Below, in pieces: positions 1 to 10,344 of a DNA stretch of 39,502 bases (within the stretch, counting starts at the first letter, position 1; each line of letters starts with the position of its first letter). Under the pieces are notes generated by a model. It ran no database searches, was not told the DNA's origin, and was given only the letters and a program-made list of their open reading frames with translations. This stretch comes from a virus. A program made the position numbers and the translations under genes. The DNA is taken from the IMG/VR virus record IMGVR_UViG_3300035180_000996, positions 1-39,502 of that record. One strand, written 5' to 3'.

Positions 1-144
1 GGAAGCATATCCAGCGATGAAGGAGACAGCACCGGAGGATTCACTGGCCAGTTAGCTGGAACCTTTACTCGTTGCTCGTCATCGACAGACGTTACTGGAC
101 GCTATTGGACTGGCGGGTTTTCTGGTAGTTGTTCTTGGCAGGCT
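1..144. repeat. Terminal direct repeat, left copy
   Basis: These 144 bases are repeated at 39359-39502 with one substitution (A at 127, G at 39485). The reading frame of the protein entering the right end continues in phase into base 1, so this is the overlap of a circular assembly or a circularly permuted genome. It is not a biological duplication inside the gene. The unique genome is then 39,358 bp. Confidence 0.95.
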
Positions 145-555
145 AATATCTCTTGCACAGATTGTTACGCTCTTGGAGATGTTATTTCTACTCTTGATTC
201 TGCCGGAGGTTTTTGCGGTCAGGCGTCACCTGACAGTGTGTTTACTCATTGTTACAGCGTTGGAAAAGTAGTCGCGTCTGGGGATAACACTGGTGGGTTC
301 TGTGGTTCTGCGGACGCGTCGGCAATAGCCACTTCCTGCTACTGGGATACCGGAACTAGCGGGCAGACAACATCGCCTCTTGGCGAGGGCAAGACCACCG
401 CAGAGATGCAGACGCAATCCACGTTCACTGGTTGGGATTTCTCAACCGTCTGGAACATCGTAAGCGGGACGTATCCATTTCTCAGAACAGCGTTCGTGAT
501 GCTGACGGACGGATGTCTCAAGATACGGAGCAACGCAATCTGGTTTCAAGAATAG
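1..555 (+). CDS. GLUG-repeat surface/tail protein, C-terminal part
   Basis: This is the 3' part of the gene that begins at 38435; frame 1 is open from base 1 to the TAG at 553-555. Joined across the ends the protein is 492 residues. This part has Gly-Gly-Phe-x-Gly repeats (GGFTG, GGFSG, GGFCG) spaced by Cys-containing strands. It ends with a block beginning CYWDTGTSGQTTS and running to GWDFSTVWNI, the usual C-terminal block of GLUG-type beta-solenoid surface proteins. A short tail follows (residues about 472-492). In a phage such a protein is most likely an adhesin or receptor-binding fibre; that role is inferred from family and position next to tail genes. The next gene follows after 10 bases. 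Confidence 0.8.
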   Translation, partial: GSISSDEGDSTGGFTGQLAGTFTRCSSSTDVTGRYWTGGFSGSCSWQANISCTDCYALGDVISTLDSAGGFCGQASPDSVFTHCYSVGKVVASGDNTGGFCGSADASAIATSCYWDTGTSGQTTSPLGEGKTTAEMQTQSTFTGWDFSTVWNIVSGTYPFLRTAFVMLTDGCLKIRSNAIWFQE

Positions 556-565
556 GAGGGGATAG

Positions 566-2392
566 ATGAAATTCATTACAACAGTTGGCGGCAACCAGTT
601 TAATCCGAAGGACTTGATCTCTTTCCTTAAGTATAAGTACGCCTCGGACCCAGCCGGTTATAGTCAAAAGGCAGGATATGGTGCTGCCGCCGATAAGGTT
701 CGTTCTGCTTTTGGCGTAACAGATTACGGGAAGGACCAGGGATTAGATCCGAACTTTGAATACAATTACAACAAGATAGACTGGGGCGATCTAAATAAAA
801 CAGTTCAGGGCTGGGCGAACAGTGACGACCCCAACCTAAAAAGTCTGTCTGAAACCCTAACTCCATATCTTTCTAGTTCTGCGGACGATACTGGCATCTA
901 TAAGGCCGGAGACCTGCAAACCCAAATAACGAATGAACAGGCAATGGGCAACATTAAATCGCAAGAGGCTCAGTGGCAAGCCGTCCTTGATGGAGACGGG
1001 AGTTCGAATACGATTGCATTCCTAAAGCAGAATCAGGCGGACTCTATCCAGTCTCTTACTGACCAGGCTGCTCTCTTGAAGAAACAGGCGGAAGCCGACA
1101 ATGCGGCAGGGCGGGCGCAGGTAGAGGCGGACTATTCCGGTATTGCAGATGAGATTCTGGCCGGCGTAGCGAAGTTACAACACATGACGACAGATGAATA
1201 TGCTGCTCGTGGCATGGCGTTTTCTGGAACGTTAAACCAGGCGCAAGCAGACATAGCCGCCGCCGGAGCAGCTCAAATTGGAAAGGCCATGGCACAGAAG
1301 GGAGCGAGACTTGGGGCTCTTACCCAAGACCTGATTAAGTATACGGCCCAGATAGACCTGGACACGCTCAGAAGCAAGACAAACCTTGTCACTCAGTATG
1401 GTCTGCAAATGGCGGAACTTCTTGATAAAGATGCGAGCGTTCGGAATCAGGCAAGGGCAATGCTCGCGGCCCTACAGGTTCAAGAGAATACCCAGAAGAC
1501 TATTGCCCCATTGCAGTCCGAACTTTCTCACACACAAGCAGATCAGGCATATAGCGCCCAATACTCCAAGGCACAGCAGGACGCCGAGCAGAAATCATAT
1601 GATCGAAAGATGGCCGCCAACCAACTACAGGCACAGTACGGTATTCAGATTGACCCGCAAACGGGCACGTTCATTTCGCAGAGCCTTACTCCCACTCAGA
1701 AATGGAATGTCGTGCATGACTCGGCTGATTTGCTGGGACAATATGGCATCGTTGTAAATCAGGATAAGAATGGAAACATTACATTTACTGACGGGCTATC
1801 TGACTCAGAACAGACCGCTAGAATTAACGCACAGGCAAATCTTGATCGTGCGCTTAGTTCTGGAACTGGTTCGGGTTCTGGATCTGGGGCCAACATGACC
1901 ATCTCCCAGGCGAACTCGTATATCAAACAATACGAGGGTATTCAGGCCGAACTGTCAAAATATTCCAAGGACGCAAACGGAAACTGGGTCAAGGAAGGAC
2001 AGCCAAATCCCGCATATACTGCTGGAATTCAGGGTGCGCCGCCCACAATCGACACTCCAGTTTCTGCAGACTACGTTAAGCAATTGCAGGATCAGCTGGC
2101 GAGACTTGAGCCGACATATCGTTCGGCAATCTCTCTGAGAGACAAATCCACTGGAGCAAGCACTCCATTGCCGCTTTCATCGGATGAACGTGCGAACGTA
2201 ATTGGGTTTATTAATAAGGTTAAATCTACGGTTAATACGGTGTATAATGCCAATCACGAAAGATTGTCTCCACAAGAGGCAGCCCAAAAACTCATGGATC
2301 AGGTTGGATCACAACTTACACCCGCAGAGATAAAAGCGATTCTCGCATATTTTAACGACGGAGACACGAGTGTTTTAAACGGGGGGAACTAA
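566..2392 (+). CDS. Putative internal virion protein, 608 aa, coiled coil
   Basis: The 608-residue protein starts at ATG 566 after a strong AGGAGGGG site. Residues about 130-350 are rich in Ala, Gln, Glu and Lys with helical heptad character. A Gly-Ser linker lies near residue 435 (SSGTGSGSGSGAN), followed by a second helical region. I recognise no enzyme motif. Its stop overlaps the start of the 2635-aa protein (TAATG), so the two are co-translated. In podoviruses a mid-sized helical protein immediately before a giant one is typically an internal core or ejection protein. That role is inferred from position and composition only. Confidence 0.6.
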   Translation: MKFITTVGGNQFNPKDLISFLKYKYASDPAGYSQKAGYGAAADKVRSAFGVTDYGKDQGLDPNFEYNYNKIDWGDLNKTVQGWANSDDPNLKSLSETLTPYLSSSADDTGIYKAGDLQTQITNEQAMGNIKSQEAQWQAVLDGDGSSNTIAFLKQNQADSIQSLTDQAALLKKQAEADNAAGRAQVEADYSGIADEILAGVAKLQHMTTDEYAARGMAFSGTLNQAQADIAAAGAAQIGKAMAQKGARLGALTQDLIKYTAQIDLDTLRSKTNLVTQYGLQMAELLDKDASVRNQARAMLAALQVQENTQKTIAPLQSELSHTQADQAYSAQYSKAQQDAEQKSYDRKMAANQLQAQYGIQIDPQTGTFISQSLTPTQKWNVVHDSADLLGQYGIVVNQDKNGNITFTDGLSDSEQTARINAQANLDRALSSGTGSGSGSGANMTISQANSYIKQYEGIQAELSKYSKDANGNWVKEGQPNPAYTAGIQGAPPTIDTPVSADYVKQLQDQLARLEPTYRSAISLRDKSTGASTPLPLSSDERANVIGFINKVKSTVNTVYNANHERLSPQEAAQKLMDQVGSQLTPAEIKAILAYFNDGDTSVLNGGN

Positions 2393-5300
2393 TGCCGCTT
2401 ATTGACTATTCTAAAATAAATCTGGGGGAGACCGTTTCGGATGCGTTTTCAAATAAAAAGTTGAAAGCCCCGACTCCTAAGAATTCCCGCATAATTGACT
2501 ACGATTCCATAGACATTTCTCCGCCCATTCACCCCGATCAGGGGAACAACCTAGTCCCCGATTATGGCGCCGGAGCGATGACTGAACAGGAATGGCGGAC
2601 CCGTAATAACGTAGAGCCAAACTGGATTAATGCAGTCAATCAAGCGGCTGGCCCGAAGATGTCGGAGTACAATCCGGCGCTATCTCGTTCCCCGAATTGG
2701 TTCGAGAACCAGATTATTCAACAAACCCCCCTTGGGCAAGCATCGTCTGCTCTTCTGAACGCTGCCTATACAATGAGATTTGCGGGTGACTCCGCCGTTC
2801 GTCAGGTCGGAGAGCTTTATACCAAAGCAACGGGGAAAACCAATCCGGACATTACAAGAATGATCAACGTTGCCGCAGATGACGGGAAGAAACAACTTGA
2901 GACGATACAAAATCGTGGACTCATTAGCCCCAAGCAGAGCTCTATCCTCTGGTCGGCATTGAATTCAGCCCCAACGATTGGAACCGCAATTCTTGTTTCT
3001 GCTCTTGGGCAGCCGGAAATTTCTGCCACATTACTTGGAGCATATGCCGACGCTCTTTCTTATGGACAGTATCGCGAATCTGGTGTTGGCGTTGGGAAGG
3101 CAGCGCTTGGCGCCGCAGCGAAGGGGTTATTTACTGCCGCATCGATGGAGATTCCAACGGGTCAATTGACCAATGTTATCGGGAAAATGGCCGATACCGC
3201 AGCAGAACGGGCCGGAGTCTTTGCGCTTCGCGTTGCTTCTCAGGGAGCGCTCGGAGGGGCTCGACAGGCCGTCTCTAATGTAATTGATGCTTCGGTTCTA
3301 AATAAGTGGTCAAAAGATGGTTTGCCCGCGAATGTAAAGACAGTAATGTCTGGCGTCATGTCTGCGGCCATTACTGCATCTTTATTGACCGTTCCAGTCG
3401 CCGCTTTCCAGGCATATGTCGACAAGTATGACATAGTTAATCGGGTGGCACGCAATATCAAAAAAGACGTTCCATCGGCTTCAGATCAGACATGTCTACA
3501 AACTGCAACCGAGTACGTCGACTTCGCAAAGAAGATTGCTGGAATACGGAATACGCCAGAGGGTGCTGCTGCCTGGGCGCAGGCTATGGGTCAATTGAAA
3601 GATGCAATGCCTGGCGCAGACATTACCGACTATCAGGTGATGGTCCAGCTGTTTAAGGCGATGAAGTTTGGGAATAAACCCATGGAGAATCCCGCTGCTG
3701 GTCAGGCGCAGGGTGAAAGTGCGGCCCCAACTTCTACCAATTCTATCGTTACGCCACAACCAGAGGCTGTGCCCAATATAGGGGCAGTTCCCTTGGTCCC
3801 CGCAGTTCCTGCCATTCCTCAGGTGCAGATGCCACTGCAGCCTCTCGCCTCTGTTTCGGCTGTTCCCCAGGCGGGTCCTATCCATAACGTCGTGGAACAT
3901 GGGGCAGAGGTTCCGCATCCGGAATATGAGTGGCGTGGTATCTGGCACTCTGCTGATACAGACTACCCAGTGACGGTTATCGAGGTTACGCCCGATGCAA
4001 ACGGTAATCCAATGGCAAAGATCAAGGAAAGCAACGCCTATGTACCGCTAACGGAGATTACTCCACTGACAGCCCCCCACAAAGAGCAGGAAGAGCCAGC
4101 CCCTATTGCGCCGATTGTTCCAATTCCTCCTCAAGAAATGGCCCCGCAGAACGCTCAGGCGCCAATAGCGCTCCCCGAACCGCCACTCGCCCTACGTTCT
4201 GGGGCCCAAAGATATGGTGCAATTCCGCTGGGCGGCCCAGTTGCTCCTGGACCAGACATGGCCGCAGGGGAACATATAGAGATGACTCCCCAAGAAGAGG
4301 CGGCGGATGCCATGGGGTTTCTTGCGAAGAATCCAGAGAACGTCGGGGCTATCGGCGTTGACATGAAGGGAATAACATATGTATTTATAGCCGGACAGAA
4401 AGAGGTTATTAACGCCGAACCAGACAAGTGGAGGATAACCCTCGGCCCGACCTTCTTTGAACTCTCCCCGTATGGACGCAGGGCCCTTATTGAGCAGGCT
4501 CTCCCGCAGTTTACGCCGTCCGCCCTAGAGAGGGCAAAAGCATTCCCAGGAGAGCAGGCCGCCCCAGCCGAGAACGCCCCAAACATTCCGGAAGAGCCGC
4601 CACAAAAACAAGAAGACATAGTAGACGCCGTTGAAAACGATGGAGAGGTTCTTCCAGACCTGGGGCCCAGATGGACCGAGGTTGAGTGGCGCGACTATTC
4701 TCCGAAGGAGATTATCAAGTACGCCCGTGCTGCCGTTGACAATGGACAGTACAATAATGACCTTTACCTCAACATGATGGACGCCCTAAAGCGTGGGAAC
4801 CAGGACCATGAGCATGAGCAGGCAATAAGGATTCTGAATGAAATCAACGAAAAAGTCCCGCCGCATATAAGAAATCGACACCTTCCGCTAGTGAGTTCGG
4901 ATAGGGAAGAGCATTGGGATAACTTCGCACCAGAAGATGTTTTGGCTCAAGCCAAGAAGCGCATGGAAGAGGGGAAGATTAGTTACGAGGTTTACCATGC
5001 GATGAGGCTTTCCCTTCTAAAGAGGTCCAATTTCCTTGAGGGAGAGAATTTGCCTGGCGGTGACGAGGCATTCGCGGCTCTCAAAGAACTTGATGCCGCA
5101 TGGCAAAAATTCGAGAACCCGCATGGAACGCCAGCCTCCATACTCCCGCAGCGGGAAATGATTCCACACGACGGTGACGTCGTTGTTCCAAATCGCGGTT
5201 GGGGATTCTATGGCGATGGGATCAGATACATGCGTGAAGATGGGTCTATCTATCACTACAACGAATGGGGCTATCGCGTTTGGGACAGAACCAGAGACAC

Positions 5301-8300
5301 TTATGACTCAGACGGGGTAAAACACGCTGGGTTTGTTCTCGGAGAGGTAATTCGCTCTCTCGACAATGGAGAGCCAGATTTCAGGGGGATCCCAGAACAC
5401 AATTTTACAAGAATTAGCGATATAGCCCCAGCGGAAAATGAAGAGGTTGTTCGGGTCGTTGCGTTAATTCTGACACCCGACAGCATCATATGGACGGTCA
5501 CGGGATCTCACAATATTCTTGCCGGAGCGTTTAGGGACGTCGGGAAACTTGTAGAGGCCGTAAAGAACGAAGGATACAATCGCGATGAAATTGCAAAGAT
5601 TGTCGACGACAAAGAGATAAAAAGAATGAACGCCGCCGCTCCCCTTCCGGCTCCTGAACGAAAAGCGCCAGCGGCAAAGAATATCGGATCTAATGGCGAG
5701 CCGTGGGATCGAAACGGGCTTCCAAAAGGAGTCGGCTATCCACTTGAGAAGGTTATTGGCAAGGGGAAAGACGCAAAGCGCCCATTTGAAGTTACGTTTG
5801 AAGACTATATAAATAACTGGGTGCAGGTTCGTAAGAGCCCCCCGATGGCTCCGAAAGAGGGGCTATACCATGCTCTTCTTCTTGACAATGGAGAAGTCGT
5901 TATTGATTCGGGGCAAATAACTCCAGCCATTAAAAGGGGCCAGTGGGATAAGAATCGCGCCGCCTATTATGTCAGATTGGCACAAGTGAACGGTGTCCCA
6001 TATGGAAGAATAGCCGCTGTTGGAATGCTTTACAATGGAAAGTTTCACGCAGAGGGGATTGTGTCCAGCTCCGAAATCGGGAACATCGGAAGGAAGCGCA
6101 CGATTTGGAGATATATAGAAATTGTGCAAAAAGCACAGAATAGGGGAGTAGTGCTTCCAAACTCCGTTCTTGATTCCATTTTGAAACTCTTGAAGCCGAT
6201 TGACGAATACATTGAGGCGGGGAAGAAAATTGGGGTCAATCGCACGATTAAGGATTGGGTGAATGATCCCAGCCAAGTTGTTCCGCCGTGGGGTTCTGAG
6301 TGGGGAAAGTCATATCAACCCGCGAATATATCAACGAACGGAAAGGTCCCCCCAGAATTTCCGCCCCTTGCGAACCCCGCCAAACAAGCCCCCAAACCAC
6401 CCGAACCAGAGAACGAACCGCCTTCCGACGCATCGCTGGGGACAAACGATCATGTGGAATCAAAGGTACAAGACGTTCGTGACGGTGTTCCAAAGTATGA
6501 TGAAAATGGCGACCCCAACGCCGTATATTTCTTCAAATTTATGAGAGACAACGGGAACCCGCTCACTGATCCACTAGACCCAAGATTTACTCTGGAAGAT
6601 GGCCACGTTGTAAATGGAAGGGACGAAAATCTTGGAAGATACAATATTGAGCGTCCAGTTGGCGGAATCCCCGCATTCATGCGTCCATTCCTAAACTATA
6701 TTGACATCTACGCCAACCCCAGAGACAATAATTGGGGGATCGATCTCTCAAATGGTCCGGTCATCCAGAAGGCATCTCCAAACGACACGCCCTATGAAAT
6801 ATACCAGCAAAACTCTTGGGGAACCTGGCTTCGTGGAATTCTCCTAGACGATGGTAGCGAGTTGCTTGGCGGAACTGGAGTGCTTGAGAATGGCGATGAA
6901 GTTCCAGTAGCGAACCACGTCAATATCATTGAAAGGTACGGAATTCCATTCGTTCATGTTATTGGTGGCTCTCATGTTCTTGGAAACTCTCAACGGTTAA
7001 ACCAGGAATGGATGCAACACTTTGTTACCGGCGCCCACATTGTCGGCATGGCGGCCAGGGCAGAAGAGGCATTTAGATATATCGCAATTGTAGAGCATGC
7101 CCAGCAATTGATAGCCGCACACCCAGAGTTTCCATATAGAATTCCCGAAGACGTTCTTTCTGACGTTGCGGTTCTTAAGAAAAAACTCAAAGACGCGAAC
7201 TGGATTCTTCCGGCACACCCAGAATTTGACGAACGCTATCTTGACGGGAGGGTCGGCTCTGGTAGATTCAGAGAGGGCGGAAAGAATGGCGCCCCAATGG
7301 ACGAGGGGGCGCGCAAGTTCTTCCTTTCCTCAATTTCAAAAAAAACAGTAGACAGGCTGATTAGGATAAACAAGTGGTATAAGTTTGCCTGGGAACACCT
7401 CAAGGATTCGATTTACAAGTGGGAGGGTCTTTCCAAGCGAGTTGTTGCAGACGCGACGGATATAGCGCCACTCACCCCCGAAGAATTGGCAGCAGAGGCC
7501 CAGAGGGAAAAAGCAAAGAAAGACTACGATAACTATCATGAGTTCCTGAACAAACTGCAAATGAACAAGGATGCGATAGCAGCGTACTGGGAGGTTTGGG
7601 GGAAAGAAAAAGAACTTCGTGAAGATGCGGCGAAACTCGGAGTTCCAGTAGAGCCACTTTTCTATGAACAACTCTACCCATTTGTTGACGAAATCCGTAA
7701 GTTTAAAAATCCGCTAGATGGATTGAGGGCGTGGAACGCCAAGAAGGGTTTTCAGAAAATAAAAGAAGAACAACCAGAGGGACTCCACTCTGATTGGTGG
7801 GAAAGACATCGCGATGCAATGGGGCTGCCAGAGGGCGATGAGAATAAGGCGAAAGAGGTTGATCAAGGACTTGGCATCATTGAGGACCTGCTGGGTAAAA
7901 TTAACGATCCACACTTCAACGGTGGTCGACCTGGCTATTTTATGCTTCGGCTACTCTACCCTTCGTTCCTTACTCCACATCACCAGATAGGAATAGCGCC
8001 GGAGCAGGATAAGATGTCTAGGATACGCGAAGCCGCGCTTGACGACGTCGTTGACATCCGCAATCTGTTGTTCTTCATGAATGGGAACGAGAACATACTT
8101 TGTATACGAGGAGGTCCCATCCTTGCCGTAAATGCGGTAAATGACGGGAGGGCTCTTCTTCCAAACATTAAGACCGGACAAATCTATGCACCAGGACATC
8201 TTCTTCCGTTCTATGTAATCGGAGATAGGCTGAAAGCCGCTGGAAAGACATTTAAGGATTTGGACAGGTTCGCGGCTATCTATGTTGCCGGTCTTGGATT

Positions 8301-10299
8301 CCCCATTAATAGGGCGGACATGCCCGAAATAAATGAGGCAAAGCAAAAAGACATGCTCACAGTCATGCAGAACGCTGCCGTTATGCTCAGTAAGTATACG
8401 GATGATGAGCAGCGCCTCTTTATGCAGGCAATGGATTCTGTTCGTGCGTACATAATGCCACTTGTAACGGCAATGGTAAACAAGGGCATGATTGACACGC
8501 AGGGATTGTCGATAGATGAGTTCGTTGACAGATATATGGCCGGCTCGCCTCTAGGCGTACCAGACATTAACAACGGCGACCCCCTTATGAGGAGAGACAT
8601 GGAGAACGTCTCTAAGGAAAAGGTCGTCGGATTCATGGACGGTATCGGGAACGCAATGGTGCATCTGTACAAGGCCTATTATGAGAATGAATTCATACAG
8701 GACTTTGCAGAAAAGTTTGGGCTTGTTTCGGATACAAAGAGCCCCGTCTCATTCTATAACGACAAGGGAGAGAAAAAGTACGTTAACGCTCCCGACTATA
8801 TCCTTCGTCAGTTGCGTGCTGTTTCGAGCAGGAACGGCCCAGAAAGCAAACTTCTCTCTTCGGGCTGGTATCGCAAGATGATGTACTACAGCCGAGAGGC
8901 GAAGATATTTACTCCAAACTTCGCAATGATTAACCTGCCACGCGATGCTACGCTTGCGTTCGCTCACTATGGCGTTCACCCCCTAACGCTAATCCAAACA
9001 ATAATCGGGGTGATTACCGGAAAGAGCAACAAGGCAGCTGGACAGATGTACCTTGGGCTTAACGATCTCGATTCTGCTCTTCCGAAGACGACGCTCCAAC
9101 GCATCCTTGAATACCTTAAGGACAATGTTCTTGGAGTGAGCGAATCGCTAATGAGAAACTATTCCAAGAACGTAGCGCAGCAGCTCGGCGGTTCGGAGCG
9201 TGACGCATTCTACGCCCTGCTTGGCGGAACTACGGACTTTACGGTTCACGGTTCTTCTGGAAAGGTTATGAATGTAGAGGCTATGCTCCAGTTCGCAAAG
9301 GCGGGACTTAACGTCGCTCAGTCTTGGAACAACCAGTTCAGGGAAATGATGGGAGATTTCAACAGCCCCGACAAGAAGACTCGGCTAAACGCATACAATC
9401 GTGCGCTCTATCTCATTCTCTTCTTGGTAACGGCTGTCATCTTCAAGACTCGCCAGAAACAAAAGAAGGTTCTCCAGGACTACGTTGTCGACAACAAGAT
9501 TCCGATTGAGGTTGGCAAGAGAATCCTCGCCGTACCCGAAGGCTGGAACACCGGAATGATGCTGGAGAACGAGATAGCCTCGGTTATCGCGGACATAAAG
9601 AACGGCGATCCGATGTGGAAGATAGAGCAAGATATGGGGTTGGAACTGTTCTCTTCTCTGATGGGATACATTGGGAGAGACGGCGACCCTGGAATCAAGT
9701 CCATTATCTCTACGCTTTCACCGACGATGGTAGAGCCGTTAGTCAGGGCTATCCTGAATGTTCAGTATGGCGGACGTCCAATTGATACGTTCGATTATGG
9801 TCAGGCATATACTCACTTCTATGACAGCACGAGTGAGGTTGCCAAGAAACTTTGCGCCAGGCTACATGCCAAGGACCCAAGAATAGACATCTCTCCGATA
9901 GTACTTGAGTTCGTATTGAAGTCGTATCTTGGCAGGTACGGGCAGGCTATATCGGTTTCAGATGACGCCCAGCAGCCAGGGGTATTTAACGGAATAAAGA
10001 ACTCGGTTGAATACTTTGCCAAGCAGCCATACCTCCTTGACATACCCCAGGGGGTACAGACACAGATGTACCAGGACTTCAAGAACGATTATGCCAAGGT
10101 CAATGGCGACCTAACAGCCGTCAAGAAGGGGGTGCTTCGTATCAATAACGCGATGTACGTTGACCTGCTTGCCATGCAGAACGTTAACAAGGCGCTCGGT
10201 CAGGTTACTTCCCCCGCGGACATCTTCGCATTGGCGACAATGGGAGAGAGTGCGTACGAAAGATACGTTTCTGACGCACATGCCTATAAGGGCAGATAA
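2392..10299 (+). CDS. Giant multi-domain virion protein, 2635 aa (large polyvalent protein-like)
   Basis: One open frame fills a fifth of the genome. The N-terminal 350 residues contain long hydrophobic Ala/Gly stretches around 190-220 and 325-345 that could enter a membrane. Residues about 440-750 are Pro/Ala-rich linkers, and the middle alternates globular beta-rich stretches with further Pro linkers. The C-terminal part contains a block starting FTPNFAMINLPRD (about residue 2178), resembling the conserved C-terminal domain of phage large polyvalent proteins (LPD38-like), and a hydrophobic helix near 2336 (ALYLILFLVTAVIF). It lies last in the late operon, as ejected internal proteins of podoviruses do. 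I infer a packaged protein that helps genome delivery, possibly carrying anti-host activities. I saw no convincing RNA polymerase or transglycosylase motif. Confidence 0.65.
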   Translation: MPLIDYSKINLGETVSDAFSNKKLKAPTPKNSRIIDYDSIDISPPIHPDQGNNLVPDYGAGAMTEQEWRTRNNVEPNWINAVNQAAGPKMSEYNPALSRSPNWFENQIIQQTPLGQASSALLNAAYTMRFAGDSAVRQVGELYTKATGKTNPDITRMINVAADDGKKQLETIQNRGLISPKQSSILWSALNSAPTIGTAILVSALGQPEISATLLGAYADALSYGQYRESGVGVGKAALGAAAKGLFTAASMEIPTGQLTNVIGKMADTAAERAGVFALRVASQGALGGARQAVSNVIDASVLNKWSKDGLPANVKTVMSGVMSAAITASLLTVPVAAFQAYVDKYDIVNRVARNIKKDVPSASDQTCLQTATEYVDFAKKIAGIRNTPEGAAAWAQAMGQLKDAMPGADITDYQVMVQLFKAMKFGNKPMENPAAGQAQGESAAPTSTNSIVTPQPEAVPNIGAVPLVPAVPAIPQVQMPLQPLASVSAVPQAGPIHNVVEHGAEVPHPEYEWRGIWHSADTDYPVTVIEVTPDANGNPMAKIKESNAYVPLTEITPLTAPHKEQEEPAPIAPIVPIPPQEMAPQNAQAPIALPEPPLALRSGAQRYGAIPLGGPVAPGPDMAAGEHIEMTPQEEAADAMGFLAKNPENVGAIGVDMKGITYVFIAGQKEVINAEPDKWRITLGPTFFELSPYGRRALIEQALPQFTPSALERAKAFPGEQAAPAENAPNIPEEPPQKQEDIVDAVENDGEVLPDLGPRWTEVEWRDYSPKEIIKYARAAVDNGQYNNDLYLNMMDALKRGNQDHEHEQAIRILNEINEKVPPHIRNRHLPLVSSDREEHWDNFAPEDVLAQAKKRMEEGKISYEVYHAMRLSLLKRSNFLEGENLPGGDEAFAALKELDAAWQKFENPHGTPASILPQREMIPHDGDVVVPNRGWGFYGDGIRYMREDGSIYHYNEWGYRVWDRTRDTYDSDGVKHAGFVLGEVIRSLDNGEPDFRGIPEHNFTRISDIAPAENEEVVRVVALILTPDSIIWTVTGSHNILAGAFRDVGKLVEAVKNEGYNRDEIAKIVDDKEIKRMNAAAPLPAPERKAPAAKNIGSNGEPWDRNGLPKGVGYPLEKVIGKGKDAKRPFEVTFEDYINNWVQVRKSPPMAPKEGLYHALLLDNGEVVIDSGQITPAIKRGQWDKNRAAYYVRLAQVNGVPYGRIAAVGMLYNGKFHAEGIVSSSEIGNIGRKRTIWRYIEIVQKAQNRGVVLPNSVLDSILKLLKPIDEYIEAGKKIGVNRTIKDWVNDPSQVVPPWGSEWGKSYQPANISTNGKVPPEFPPLANPAKQAPKPPEPENEPPSDASLGTNDHVESKVQDVRDGVPKYDENGDPNAVYFFKFMRDNGNPLTDPLDPRFTLEDGHVVNGRDENLGRYNIERPVGGIPAFMRPFLNYIDIYANPRDNNWGIDLSNGPVIQKASPNDTPYEIYQQNSWGTWLRGILLDDGSELLGGTGVLENGDEVPVANHVNIIERYGIPFVHVIGGSHVLGNSQRLNQEWMQHFVTGAHIVGMAARAEEAFRYIAIVEHAQQLIAAHPEFPYRIPEDVLSDVAVLKKKLKDANWILPAHPEFDERYLDGRVGSGRFREGGKNGAPMDEGARKFFLSSISKKTVDRLIRINKWYKFAWEHLKDSIYKWEGLSKRVVADATDIAPLTPEELAAEAQREKAKKDYDNYHEFLNKLQMNKDAIAAYWEVWGKEKELREDAAKLGVPVEPLFYEQLYPFVDEIRKFKNPLDGLRAWNAKKGFQKIKEEQPEGLHSDWWERHRDAMGLPEGDENKAKEVDQGLGIIEDLLGKINDPHFNGGRPGYFMLRLLYPSFLTPHHQIGIAPEQDKMSRIREAALDDVVDIRNLLFFMNGNENILCIRGGPILAVNAVNDGRALLPNIKTGQIYAPGHLLPFYVIGDRLKAAGKTFKDLDRFAAIYVAGLGFPINRADMPEINEAKQKDMLTVMQNAAVMLSKYTDDEQRLFMQAMDSVRAYIMPLVTAMVNKGMIDTQGLSIDEFVDRYMAGSPLGVPDINNGDPLMRRDMENVSKEKVVGFMDGIGNAMVHLYKAYYENEFIQDFAEKFGLVSDTKSPVSFYNDKGEKKYVNAPDYILRQLRAVSSRNGPESKLLSSGWYRKMMYYSREAKIFTPNFAMINLPRDATLAFAHYGVHPLTLIQTIIGVITGKSNKAAGQMYLGLNDLDSALPKTTLQRILEYLKDNVLGVSESLMRNYSKNVAQQLGGSERDAFYALLGGTTDFTVHGSSGKVMNVEAMLQFAKAGLNVAQSWNNQFREMMGDFNSPDKKTRLNAYNRALYLILFLVTAVIFKTRQKQKKVLQDYVVDNKIPIEVGKRILAVPEGWNTGMMLENEIASVIADIKNGDPMWKIEQDMGLELFSSLMGYIGRDGDPGIKSIISTLSPTMVEPLVRAILNVQYGGRPIDTFDYGQAYTHFYDSTSEVAKKLCARLHAKDPRIDISPIVLEFVLKSYLGRYGQAISVSDDAQQPGVFNGIKNSVEYFAKQPYLLDIPQGVQTQMYQDFKNDYAKVNGDLTAVKKGVLRINNAMYVDLLAMQNVNKALGQVTSPADIFALATMGESAYERYVSDAHAYKGR

Positions 10300-10316
10300 A
10301 ACCCCAAGTAACAAAC

Positions 10317-10344
10317 AACCCCCCTTTCTTACGATTGGGGGGTT
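10317..10344. terminator. Bidirectional terminator between convergent operons
   Basis: AACCCCCC (10317-10324) pairs perfectly with GGGGGGTT (10337-10344) around a 12-nt loop. It lies between the stop of the giant late gene (10299) and the last early gene, whose own TAA (10331-10329) is inside the loop. The stem has A on one side and T on the other, so it can act in both directions, although the T-tract is short. Confidence 0.75.

Noticed and set aside
2392-10299. N4-type giant virion RNA polymerase
   Set aside because: The size is similar, but I could not find the T7-like polymerase motifs. The C-terminal block fits large polyvalent proteins better.
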